A stretch of DNA of 64,000 nucleotides. Source: Acanthochlamys bracteata. Lineage: Eukaryota; Streptophyta; Magnoliopsida; Pandanales; Velloziaceae. The translations under genes and the position numbers were made by a program. Location: the NCBI GenBank assembly GCA_019914995.1, contig CM034131.1:4186501-4250500 (forward strand), written 5' to 3'. The notes under the pieces are model-generated. The model was given only the letters and a program-made list of their open reading frames with translations. It ran no database searches and was not told the DNA's origin. Positions 33,771 to 45,863 of this stretch are shown in pieces. Numbering within the stretch: position 1 is the first letter of the stretch; every line of letters starts with the position of its first letter.

Positions 33771-34204
33771 TTTTTGGTAAGTTTATATCTTAAGTAAAAG
33801 CTTACATGCTTATGGTTAAGTCAAAATTACTCCAGTCCAATTTTAGCTTGGAGGTAGGAAAAGTGATGTAAATAAAACCACCTAAGAAATCCCTACCGAT
33901 TTTGTTTTAGTTTATCATGCAAGTGCACGGTTGTCGTTTACCTATAGCAGAAAACGTGTTTGTTCCACAATGATTGTTGATAACTCTAATTCAACTAAAC
34001 TATCAAAAGCTGTGTTCATGTGAATTCTAAAAAGTATACGAAAGCTAAAAAATAGAAGAAAAATAAGGATCGAGAAAATAGATATGTAAATAATTAGGGT
34101 TTTAGAATCCACCAATAATCCATTTAATTTAATTCTTAAATAAATATGATAATTGACTATGATGATTGTTATGATTTAGTACCTAACACCTTGGTGCAGT
34201 TCTT
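33771..34204. other. Probable LTR or leader sequence of the inverted-pair gypsy family
   Basis: AT-rich non-coding DNA leading into the right arm of the inverted pair, including 'gcaagtgcacggttgtcg'. Its assignment to the gypsy LTR is an inference from position. Confidence 0.3.
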
Positions 34205-36018
34205 AAATACAATTTTTAATTATGATTTTTAACTTCGCCCAATCTAGAATCACCTATCTCTAGTGATATTCTAACTCTATGTTAGAAATTACTAAAGATG
34301 TATAAAGTCTTGCAAAATTATAAAACATGTAACTGCATTTATTTTGGTTCAGTAAATACTGAATCCTATGATTCATAAACTATGCTCCTATTGGTCCTCG
34401 CCAACACAATTTATGTAAAATAACATTGATATCAAATATAATGTTGATCGGACATAATAATTTAATACCTAAACATCTTTCATATAAGAATTAATAAGTC
34501 ACTCAAAATCAACAATCCATACATCACATAATATTCAAGAATCAAATCAAATAATATGAGTTTCATCCTAACTCCAATTTAGAAAATTTAGCCACTCAAG
34601 CAGCATTCCAAAACTATACATATAACACCTTGATGTGTTTCCAGCCAGCAATAAAATATTTCTGCATGATTGCACTCATTAAATCATTTCCAACAGGCAA
34701 CAAAATAATTCTGCGTATTAGTAATAATATTGTCCTCAATTTTCATACTCAACATGATCAATATCTAATCTGCAATACATGTGCTGATCCCAAGATATTT
34801 GTTTTGTTCTTGATTTGTAGGTAGTAACAAACTATTCATGAAACAAACATCCAACTTCTTATCTAGGCAAATATCATCATTACCAGCTTGCCGATTACCA
34901 TTCAGCTATCAAAACAACATGCCTCCTATGTGGAGTTGCTATTATAGTATACTTTGTTTATTATGTCGGTCACATGTTAAGAATTCAATTAGATTACTAG
35001 GTGTGTAACATACTACAACTAATGGCTATGAATTCATCACCAGTCAAATCAATATCTCTTTATTTGTTTACGTTCTCTGCAACATACACATGCAGCAACA
35101 ACTCACTCCGTATTGAAGCTCTTACTATACATACCAGAGCAAAGAAGATCAAGGAAAGCTGCACCTTGGGCTACTTACATGATTCATTCTTTTGCAAAAT
35201 TGAATGTTGGCAGATGGATATCCTATTTTTCTCCATTCGTCCTTATCTTTTTGTTTTTTTTTTCATAAATGTTCGTTCCTATCTCCAGCTTTCTGTAATG
35301 CATAAGTAGTTACTATTTCCAACGACTACCACAAGTAATGAATACCTCCAGTAAGTTGAGTACAGATCTCTCTGTATATGATTTATGAATAGCTACCCCA
35401 CACACTTGTCTCTAATACAATCTTGTTTCGTTCTTCCAGAAAAACAGTTCCTAAGCAACAGACAAAGATCAAATTCAGCTAAAATTGAAATTCTACTAAA
35501 GGAAAATTTTGGATTGTCTCCCAAAACACGCTAAATTTAACGTCTTCAGCCAGACGAGGAGTTTGTCAAGTGCAATTAGGATCCGCGGTTGAAGAGTTGG
35601 TTCAGTTTGCATTGCGAAGGTGACCTCCAAGTATGGCTTCAAGCGATGCCCATTAACTTTAAATTGCGCTCCAGATTTGAGATCCTTGATTTCGGTAGCT
35701 CCGTAAGGAAAGATTTCAACTATCTCATAAGGTCCGTGCCATTTTAATTTTAGCTTTCCTGGATAGAATTTCAACCGTGAGTTAAACAATAACCCTTTCA
35801 TACCTGGAGTAAACTCATTTCGCTGAGTTGATTTGTCATGGTAGAACTGTGTGCGTTCCTTGTAAATCTTTGATGCATTCTCATAGGCTTCGTTGCAAAT
35901 TTCTCCCAACTCATTGAGTTGCAACTTTCTTTCATTCCCTGCATCATTTATGTCAAAATTTAGCTTTTTGATAGCCCAATAAACAATGTGTTCAAGTTCC
36001 ATGGTAAATGACATGCTT
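34205..36018 (-). mobile_element. Ty3/gypsy integrase end plus 3' region, right arm of inverted pair
   Basis: Reverse-complement partner of 26819-28630. The short ORFs correspond almost residue for residue (64- and about 101-codon pairs), and the integrase end carries the same [13 protein letters not shown] and [10 protein letters not shown] patches. A few further integrase residues ([12 protein letters not shown]) continue to about 36047 here. Confidence 0.8.
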
Positions 36019-36054
36019 TTTCCAAAGACAATACGATAAGGACTCATCCCCTTA

Positions 36055-36160
36055 CAAAAATCCTAAAAAGTTCATGTAAGCAGGTAAAGACAAAAATACC
36101 TGTAATAGCTTGAATTATGGTGGGCTAAACTAAGCCGCACTTGGAGATAAAGGCTCTAAC
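36055..36160 (-). repeat. Copia-type LTR fragment
   Basis: On the minus strand it runs from TGTTAGAGCCTTTATCTCC to 'catgaactttttagg'. The inner part also occurs at 41460-41530 and in the copia right LTR near 32975-32995. Confidence 0.5.
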
Positions 36161-38484
36161 ATGCACCTAACAGCCGTAGCTCCTCCTCACAAGTTCCCTC
36201 CCAACGTCCGATCAGCCCCGTCCGACTGCGATTTCTCTTCTTTTTCACTCCGTCGTGCATCTCCTCACCCTCTTCTTTGTCTTCATCGCCGACTTGCTAG
36301 AATCCTTTCCCTCGACTGGCATGGGCTTTCTCCTCATTCAACTTTAGTAAATTTCATCTCCGGCGTGTAAATGCTTGTAAGATGGGATCAGCGTTCAATC
36401 GTCCGATTTTGGGCACCGGCGGCTAGTCTAGCTTTGCCGTTTCTTCTGTTGATCATTGCTATCCATGAGGGATCTTCTACCATTGATTTTCCCTTTGGCC
36501 GGAACCCTCGCCAGAATTCGGAGAGCCCGCGGACGAGGTGACCCATTGATCGAGAATCGACTAAACTTGTCATTGTGATACGACGTCGATTGGATTCGGG
36601 CCTTTGATTCAGGTTGAGAGTGGAGTTAAACCTAATGTTGCTGCTTGGTGATAGCTTATCAATTTAGATTATTGCATGGACCTCAGGTGAGGGTTACCGT
36701 GACTTTCTTTTTCTAGTGATATTCGTTAGGCCGTTTGGCACAGGTAAAATCCATTTGTAACCTCGGCATACCTTGCCACATTCTATATTTTGGTTAAATT
36801 AGTCTTCATGCTATATTGTGTGTGTCGTGTGAAGCATGCTTGTAAGGATCCACAACGGACTAACCCTAGAAACTATGTCGCATTTAATGCCTTAGTTCAT
36901 TAAAGAATCAATGGTATGAACTAATAGGCATGCTTTAGGAGTTCTTGCATGTAATGTATAATTTCAGTTGTAGATCATGCTTATATTAACTATCATAGCA
37001 TGCTAGTATTTTATAAACCTAGTGGCATCATTAAAGAATATGTTTGACGTACACATTACTGCTTACATTTCAACATCCATAAGTATAATTATGATAGCAT
37101 TTAAATGCATTGGGCATATCATGTTCATTGTGTGAAAGCCTATTATATTGTATCTGCTTGTTAAGTATTGCATTGGTATGGGACAATGCAGAACCTGACA
37201 AGTATTGTCCTAACCTATCTTATTGATGCTTGCATGTACGCTGGGTCCTAGGACATAAGTGACAGCGAGATATATAAATAGTCGATGAGTCCCAAGACAT
37301 ACTGGGCACCGAGATATATGGATAGCCGATGGATCTCAGGACATACTAAGCATCGAACTACGAGATATAGACAGCCGGTGGGTCCCAAGGCATATTGGGC
37401 ACCGAGCTTGTGTAACTCTGATATATATAAAGGTATTATATATGTATGCTTGTTTGATACGTATAGTGACATGATGCGAGTTGGAGTTGCGATCTCACTC
37501 GATCACTAAGCTATATTGCCGCTTTTGATGCATTCCATGCATTATTCTCATATGCTTGCTGGTGTGGATATATTATATATATGTATTATCGCCTTGAAAT
37601 GAATGCATGGGTTTTTTGACATACATAAAGATGCATATGACCTTGAGTATAGTATATAGTCAATTTTTTTGTATAAGCATATGTCAATATCCATTGAGTC
37701 ATTAACTGCGTGTGCATAACTATGTAACATAAGAATAGAGAATCTACATAGCATAATAACTTCATAAAAGGAATGGATTACTATGTGTTGCATCTCATTC
37801 TTATCGTATTTTCTCTACTGAGGACTGAGTCGGTATGGAACGAATCAGGACTTGGTTGAAATGATCTTGATCAATCCTTGCATTTTTTGTACATGTAGAA
37901 ATATAGAAATCAAATACTAGAAAATGCATTAGAAAACTTAAAATGGTGCATCTGCTTTTCACCTCATTGAGACTAGGCTCCCCCCTCTCTTTCTTTTCTT
38001 GGTCCTCTCCTAGTCTTTCCAGGATTTTATTTAAATTTAGTAGACTTCGTGGATTGAAGACACGTCATGGGTATGTTAGTCGTTTCATATTTCATTTAGT
38101 TGGCTCTGTAACACTCCAGGGACTGTTTTGTTCTTATTAATGTTTTGTAAATTATTGGCTTGGCGCCCGATTGTTGATTTATTTGTTTTCTCTTTTTTTG
38201 TTGACATTACTACCCGAAGGTAGCGGTTGTATAAGTTATTAAGTCTTCTGCGTGTTTTTATTTTCTTTGTGTAGTTTATAAGAACTTGTGATATGGTGAT
38301 TTTAATTTATTTCAATTAGGTTTTCCCTTGATTTTTCGTGGAAGGTTCTGCCGAAAATTTTTGTAAACTTTTACACGTATTGTTTCGAAGTCAATTCTTG
38401 TAGGATTATTGGTCTGGACTTTGCTTGAGCTTTGCTTGGGCTTGGTTTAGTCCAATGCCGGTCATGGCTGTTGGGTTGGGTCAT
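36161..38484 (+). repeat. Long LTR-like copy C1
   Basis: About 2.3 kb, matching 41510-43545 in the same orientation over nearly all of its length. It includes 'acgtcgattggattcggg', 'catagcatgctagtatttta' and 'ttggcgcccgattgttga'. It ends 'gggtcatgaca' and is followed at about 38490 by a tRNA-Met-type primer-binding motif (GATATCAGAGCATGG). This makes it a probable left LTR of a long-LTR gypsy element. About 330 bp near 36205-36535 is not in C2. Confidence 0.6.
37228..37412 (+). repeat. Minisatellite inside C1
   Basis: Imperfect tandem units of roughly 45-60 bp built on 'gggtcccaagacatactggg', 'caccgagatatat' and 'gatagccg'. The same array occurs in C2 at 42378-42545. Confidence 0.7.
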
Positions 38485-39769
38485 GACAAAGTGATATCAG
38501 AGCATGGTCGGTCTTAAGAGATTACGGAGCCATAAGTTTTTTTGGTTGCTCGATTTGTGATTAAAGGTATATTTTCTTAATGGAATTATTGATCGCTTAA
38601 CTGATTAATTCGTGGTTTTGGGATTCTGTTAAAGTCGAATTAGATTTGTGATTGTATAGATTATTTTCTTTTAAGTGAGAGTTCTTCTACTCGGGCCATA
38701 GAATAACTTGTTTAATCACGTGATTTCGTTGTTAATTAAAATGTTGTCTCGACTAGCTTTATATTTCAGTTGAGCGTTTTTTTTAATTTATTCTATTTAT
38801 TAATTTTGGCTATCAACTCGTTGATGCAGCTAGTAGCTTGAAATATATTTCTTGTTCGTAGTTCAGTAATCATATTAGAAGGATTCATTCATGTTGTGGC
38901 TCTATTACTTTTGTTATAATTGATTTGAATTTTGTAAATGTATGCATTAACTTTATGCTAAAGCTGCATGTTTGTGTTAAACATAAGTTTTGTTTCCAAA
39001 GAATCTGATGCATCCTTCAGTAGATTAGCACGTGGACTTATGCATTGTTATAAAGTTTAGTGTCTGTTATTGAGAATTCAATTAAAATTGATTTAGGTTT
39101 AAGAGCAAATTTTTTTATTTCAGCAGACTTTTTTTATCTAAGTCCTCAATAATGTGTTTAGCGGTGTGATTTGCTTGCTAATGAGGTTATATTCTCAATT
39201 AGTTTCCTTACTCTTGTTTAGGATATTTCCTTATATCCAAACGGGTTCACGATCGACTAATGGTTACGCTTATAGCTTGAAGGTGTTCTTCTTGTTGGTG
39301 TTTAAGGAATTAATCGATTTATTGGTGAATGATGTACTCATTAATCAAAAATCGTTAGGCTCTAAGCCTTATAGGAACGATTTTCTAGTTAGTACTATGA
39401 GTAAAAGCTAGGACTGTTGGTGGACTGTGTGATGCACATCGCTCTGTGGATAACATGCCCTTTAATCTGCGCATAAATGGTCGGGCGTTAGTTTTAAATT
39501 ACTACCATCTTTTGGAAGCCAAACAACCGCGTCGCGACATAATTTAGAGTTTAGAGGATTTTGTCATTCTAAGACAATGCAATTGAATAAACCTTATAGA
39601 GGATTTTGATTTCATAGTCTATAGAGAGTGATGATATCTATCACTATTGAATGTGAGACTTGGAGCTGATTTTAGTATTTTTTGTGTTGTCTTGTTTTGT
39701 ATTCAATTCGTTTGGATAGTTGAGACACAGAGTTATAAAGAGTCTTTGGAAAGCACAAGGGTAAAGAAA
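38485..39769 (+). other. Probable internal leader of the C1 element
   Basis: After the primer-binding-like motif, about 1.3 kb shows no recognisable gag or pol patch. ORF 39154-39411 has no clear domain. It may be untranslated leader sequence or unrelated insertion DNA. Confidence 0.35.
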
Positions 39770-40165
39770 AATTGTATACTTACATAAATTACATAATGCA
39801 TCTATCTAACTTTATGATTCTATTTCTTTTCCTACAAACACTCCTATATACTTCCTATATGTGAACGTCTCACTTCTTAATATAGACATCATTTAGGGTT
39901 TGTTTCAAATGCCCGGAGCTTCAGTTTCTCGCGTCAGATTTGGAATTCCGCAGAGTTTATATGTCTTGAATGTAAACTAAAGTCAAAGTCACATTCAAAA
40001 TTATTATACTTCACTTATAACCAACTCCGAAAAAATAAAAATTAAACTTCACTTCCAATCCACTTTTAAAAATAATTAAAACATAAAAATTGAACTCCAC
40101 CTTCACTAAATTTTTTGAAAACTCAATTTCTCACTTTTCACTTTAGCAAAATTCACTTACATGCG
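39770..40165. repeat. 400-bp block, inverted partner of 33370-33770
   Basis: Carries the same ordered segments in reverse complement. Only about 35 bp separate it from the copia copy at 40200. Confidence 0.65.
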
Positions 40166-40199
40166 GATTAAAACGACTAACTTTATTCTTTGGACTGTT

Positions 40200-41510
40200 A
40201 AGCACAGTCCGGAACCTTCTAATGTTAGTTCATCTTTCATGTAATCTTCTATAGCCTCAAATCATTCTTTCTTATGTTCATCTTTCATGGCCTCTACATA
40301 ACATTCAGGCTCTCTCCGATCGATAAGACATTCTCATTAATAGAATAACGAATGAAAGGTTGTCGGTCTCTACTAGACCTCCTGAGTAGAACCTCTACTG
40401 GAACATGTGACACTGGTGACTGCTCGTGAATAACATCACTCACCTCAACCTATGTAGGCATATCAATATAACCTGTATCATACTGGATATTCTGAACTTC
40501 CTGTCCAATCCGCTGGCACATGCATCAGAGGAACTAAATCCAATCAACTAAACCATCAGTAGTTCGAGCAACTAGAATATCTATTTTCTTGATATCACAT
40601 ATGATTTGGTTCTCCACAAACACAATATCTCGGCTTCTGACAAGTTTTTATATACTGGATCATAAAATCTACAACCGAACTCATCCTGTCCAAAACCGAG
40701 TAATGCACACTGTCTTGTCTTCACATACGGTTTAGAGCTTTCGTTTTTTGAAATATACACAAAAGAACATTCAAAGAAAACATTCTTGCATGACAAAACT
40801 TTATTATTCCCAATTTTTCTAGCATACAATTGTTCAAGCTTGTTCCATAAAGTGCTTGTAATTTTCTCATCACTATCATGGTTCAAACTATTATCATCTA
40901 CCCACTGTCTAATAAAAGCTCACACTTTCCGATGAGCTAAATTTCATTCAGAATCAGTTTTACTTGCAGAAATAAAAATTATCTCTTATAGCAGAAAAAA
41001 CCACCAAATAGAGCATTATTTTCAGCAATACTCAAAACAAAAATCAAAATAACCGCAAGCACATCAACACAAGTAATTTACGTGTAAAACGTCCTTAACA
41101 TGAGTAAAATCTACGACAACCAAGAAATCTCTACTATCATAATGATGGAAATACACTGTTCTCTCTAGCTAAAACTAGAGACATACAACCATATATCTCA
41201 AGTTTCAACAATTTTTACAAACCATAAAACAAAATTTGAGAGACCTCACAACAAATCGGTATCTTCATAAACACGTACGGATCTATGCATACAGATTTCC
41301 AATACAATCTCTACTATTGAAATTGAACCGGGAATATACTGACAAAATTTTATCTCAATCGGATGGCAAATTAACGTTCATATAGTGTTTGATCAAAATA
41401 GACAGCAAGACAAAAACTTCTCTTTTTTTTTTCTTTTTCTTATTCTTGGTGGCTTGTCTGAATAGAGTTAACAAAATCCTAAAAAGTTCATGTAAGCAAG
41501 TAAAGACAAT
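40200..41510 (-). mobile_element. Broken Ty1/copia copy, inverted relative to 30213-31440
   Basis: The minus strand shows the same gag-like patch (TLWNKLEQLYARKIGNNK) and integrase-end patch (YVKTRQCALLGFGQDEFG), followed by the linker region. LTR-like sequence follows at 41000-41510. The arrangement of parts is the same as in the plus-strand copy. Confidence 0.75.
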
Positions 41511-43545
41511 ATTTGGAGATAAAAGCCCTAACATTCAATGTTTTCTTTTCTCCTTCTTACTACCTCTCTTCCACCCGACAGCCATAGCTCCTCCTCACTA
41601 GCTCCCTCTCGGCGGCCAAGGTGATCCATTATTGATCTAGAACCGACTAAGTCCATCATTGCGATGCGACGTCGATTGGATTCGGGTCGCCTTTGATTCA
41701 AGTTGAGAGTGGAGTTAAACCTAGTGTTGCTGCTTGGTCACGAGCTTATCGATTTAGATTATTGGAGTTAAACCTAGTGTTGCTGCTTGGTCACGAGCTT
41801 ATCGATTTAGATTATTGCGTGGACCTCACGTGAGGGTTACCTTTCTTTTTCTAGTGATATCGTTAGCCCGTTTGGCATAGGTGAAATCCACTTGGAACCT
41901 CAGCATGCCTTGCCAATTTCTATATTTTAATTAAATTAGTCCTCATGCTATCGTATGTGTGTCGTGTGAAGCATGCTTGTAAAGGATCCACAACGGACTG
42001 ACCTAGAAAGTATGTCACATTTAATGGCTTAGTTCATTAAACAATCAATGGTATCAACTAATAGGCATGCTATAGGAGTTCTTGCATGTAATGTATAATT
42101 TCAGTTGTAGATCATGCTTATATTAACTATCATAGCATGCTAGTATTTTATAAACCTAGTGGCATCATTATAGAATATGTTTGACGTACACATTACTGCT
42201 TACATTGCAACATGTATAAGTATAATTATGATAGCATTTGAAAGCATTAGGTATATCATGTTCATTGTGTGAAAGCCTATTATACTGCATATATTTGTTA
42301 AGGACTGCATTAGTATGGGATAATCCAGAACCTAACAAGTATTGCCCTAATCTATATTATGGATGCTCGCATATACGCTGGGTCCCAGGACATACTGGCC
42401 AGCGAGACATATAGATAGCCGGTGGGTCCCAAGACATACTGGGCACCGAGATATATGGATAGCCGATGGGTCTCAAGACATACTGAGCATCGAGCTACGA
42501 GATATAGATAGCCGGTGGGTCCCAGGGCATACTGGGCATTGAGCTTTTTTGACTCTGATATATATAAAGGTATTATATATGTATGCTTGTTTGATATGTA
42601 TAGTGACGTGATGCGAGTTGGAGATGTGCTCTCACTCGATCATTAAGCTATTTTGCCGCTTCTGATGCATTGCATGCATTATTCTCATATGGCCTTGAAA
42701 TGAGTGCGTGGGTATGTTGACATACATAAAGATGCATATGACCTTGAGAATAGTATATAGTCGGATTTCTTGCATAAACATATGTCAATATGCATTGAGT
42801 CATTAACTGCATGTGCATAACTATTTAACATAAGAATAGAGAATTTGCAAAGCATAATAACTTTATAAAGGGAATGTATTACTGTGTGTTGCATCTCATC
42901 TTATCGTATCCTCTACTGAGGACTGAGTCGGTATGGGACGATTCAAGATTTGGTAAGAATGATCATGATCAATCCTTGCATTTTGTACATGTAGATATAT
43001 AGAAATCAAATATTAGAAAATGCATTACAAAACTTAAAACGGTGTATCTGTTTTTCACCTCACTGAGATTTGGCTCACCCTCTTTCTTTTCTTTGTCCTC
43101 TCCCAGTCTTTGAAGGATTTTATTTAAATTTAGTGGATTCCGTGGATTGAAGCCATGTTATGGGTATGCTAGTCGTTTCATATTTCATTTAGTTGGCTCT
43201 GTAACACTCGAAGGACTGTTTTGTTTTTATTATTGTTTTGTAAATTATTGGCTTGGCGCCCGATTGTTGATTTATTTATTTCCTCTTTTTCTGTTGAGAT
43301 TTATTATCGCAGGTAGTGGTTGTATAAGTTGTTAAGTCTTTTGCGTGTTTTTATTTTCTCGGTGTGGTTTATAAGAACTTGTGATATGGTGATTTTAATT
43401 TATTTCAATTAGGTTTTCCCTTGATTTTTCAAGAAAGGTATTGTTGTGAAGTCAATTCTTGTAAGCTTATTGGGCTGGACTTTGATTGAGCTTTGCTTGG
43501 GCTTGGTTTAGTCCATTGCCGGTCATGGCTCTTGGGTTGGGTTGT
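41511..43545 (+). repeat. Long LTR-like copy C2
   Basis: Direct-orientation partner of C1. It contains the minisatellite (42378-42545) and a perfect or near-perfect 53-bp tandem duplication at 41711-41816. It ends 'gggttgggttgtgac' directly against copia LTR sequence, so it looks like a solo LTR or the second LTR of the C1 element. Confidence 0.6.
42378..42545 (+). repeat. Minisatellite inside C2
   Basis: Units with 'gggtcccaagacatactggg', 'cgagatatat' and 'gatagccg(a/g)tggg' repeat about three and a half times. Confidence 0.7.
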
Positions 43546-43700
43546 GACCATACGCTTACCTCTTCATATGAGTTTTAACTATATGGTTTTGGGCCACCTC
43601 CCTAAAGGAGGAAAAGACCCAACACAAATGAATCTCACAATCATACATGTGATACTATCATTGAGAGGTGCCTAGCCAAGAGAAGTTGTCGATGGTATGT
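43546..43700 (-). repeat. Copia coding-end, polypurine and LTR-start fragment
   Basis: The reverse complement carries 'cctcctttagggaggtggcc' and 'catatagttaaaactcat', which match the start of the copia right LTR at 32876-32925. Upstream of that on the minus strand is sequence like the end of copia RNase H. Confidence 0.6.
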
Positions 43701-44379
43701 TTATACATAGGAAATGAAGTTGTGTCGTCTAAAAACTGAATTTTGGGCTTTGTAAAGGTGAAGGAGATGGATTCCCTTGTTGATTGGCAAATTTTGCTGC
43801 TGGTAGGTTCTTCCCAAAAGCTAAGTGGAATGGTTGTACAAGCATTAAGGGATGGTGGGCTGTGTAGTGATATAAGTTATTAGGTCTTCAATTCTCTAAA
43901 TGATCCTGTAGCAATTCATGCTCCAATTTTCGGTTAGTATGTGATCCCATGCCTTCTAGTGTCTACCTAATATTGGGGTGATGTCATAGGTTAAGGACTC
44001 CTTAGCATTGTGGCAGACTACATGTCCTATCTGTAAACTCATGCGGCAAAGTGAAATGATTGTAGTCATAATAGGTGTCCTCGTGGGCGCGTAATCCATC
44101 ATCACATGCTGGAAGTTGGTGGAAGAAATCTTTTAGTGATAGAAGTTTTCGGTGGGCTTGGGCTCGGTCTAGCCATGTTGTGCGTGTTACCATCTTTGGC
44201 CGTTGTAATATTTTTTCACGATCTACGCTTACAAAAAGTACCTTTTTGGAGTCGAAGTGTCCTCTATTTTGCAAATATCAAAGCATGCACTTTAGGAAGA
44301 GCTCAGCAATCGTTCTCTCACGTCATACACTCAATTAGAAACTCTAAGGAGGATTACAGAACTATCTCACACTCGTTGG
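43701..44379. other. Spacer upstream of the triplication
   Basis: Contains three overlapping ORFs (44002-44408) with no recognisable domain. It may hold the left LTR and leader of the following gypsy element, but I could not match it to a second LTR. Confidence 0.3.
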
Positions 44380-45863
44380 GATGCAAAACCTTCCAAAATC
44401 TAACCTAAGTTTCACGCCATGGACAACAAACAAACATCAAGTATCCCAACCCTTCTATCATATTCGACCTCCTTCTATGTGCCACACTCTATGGCTCCTC
44501 TATCTTTCACTTCACCTCTGATTGCCAATTCTCAACATCAACACTAACCAACCCAGGGATTCGAAGGCCCATTAACAAGCCAGAATCGTGGAATTTCTAC
44601 CTTGCAACAATTTCATCACTTCCTATATCCCACTGCACTACCCTACCAATCACTATGTAATCAACTTATTCTAATTCTACCACGCCTCTCTTATTTCATC
44701 CTACTAATTTATTGACATTCCTCATCTGAAAATCCAAAATCAAACCCTGACCGGTATGAGAATGACACGGCAACAAGCCACCCTACTATCACAAGGAACC
44801 AACTATCATCAAGAGCCATATCCCTCACCCTACAAGGAAAGACACAAATTTTCCTCTTTTGACGGATGCGATCCTCAGGAGTGGAGGACCTTCCAATATC
44901 TAACGTAAGTTTCACTCCATGGACAGCAAACACAAACATCAAGTTTCCCAACCCTTCTATCATATTTGGCCTCCTTCTATGGGCCACACTATGTGGCTCC
45001 TTTATCTTTCACTTCACCTCTGATTGCAAATTCTCAACATCAACATTAGCCAACCCAGGGATTCAAAGGCCCGTTACGAAGTCCAAATCGTGGAATTTCT
45101 ACCTCGGAACAATTTCATCACTTTCTATATCCCACTGCACTACCCCTACCTATCACTATCTCATCAACTTATTCTAATTCTACCACGCCTCTCTTCCTTC
45201 ATCCTACTAATTTTATAGACATTCCTCGTGTTAAACCCAAAATCAAACCTTGACATGGGAGACACGGCAACAAGCCACCTTACTATCACAAGGAACCAAC
45301 TATCACAGGAGCCATATCCCTCACCCTACAAGGAAAGACACAAATTTTCTTATTTTGACGGATGCGAGCCTCAAGAGTGGAGGACCTTCCAAGGTCTAAC
45401 CTAAGTTTCAGTCCATAGACAGCTAACACAAATATCAAGTTTCCCAACCCTTCTATTATATTCGGACTCCTTTTTATGGGCCACACTCTATGGCTCATTT
45501 AGCTTTCACTTAACCTCTGATTGCCAATTCTCAACAACAACATTAGCCAACCCAGGGATTTGAAGGCCCATTACCACGCCCTGAATCATGGACTTTCTAC
45601 CTCGCAACAACTTCAACACTTCCTATATCCCACTGCGCTACCCTACCTATCACTATCTCATCAACTTATTCCAATTCTACCGCGCCTCTCTTCTTTCATC
45701 CTACTAATTTTATCGACATTCCTCATGTTAAAACCCAAAATCAAACCGTGACATGGGAATGACATGACAACAAGCCACCCTACTATCACAAGGAACCAAC
45801 TATCATCAAGAGCCATATCTCTCACTCTATAAGGAAAGACACAAATTTTCCTATTTTGACGGA
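44380..45863 (+). repeat. Three tandem copies of a roughly 500-bp unit
   Basis: Units start at about 44380, 44864 and 45360, and a fourth unit start at 45864 runs on into gag. Each begins near 'ttttgacggatgcga' and carries 'cttccaa...tctaac', 'cccaacccttctat' and 'atatcccactgc' in the same order. The unit joins leader sequence to the first residues of the gag reading frame (PYKERHKFSSFDGCDPQEW type). Confidence 0.8.

Noticed and set aside
37228-37412. CRISPR-like array
   Set aside because: The units are contiguous imperfect tandem repeats without unique spacers, inside an LTR-like sequence of a plant genome.
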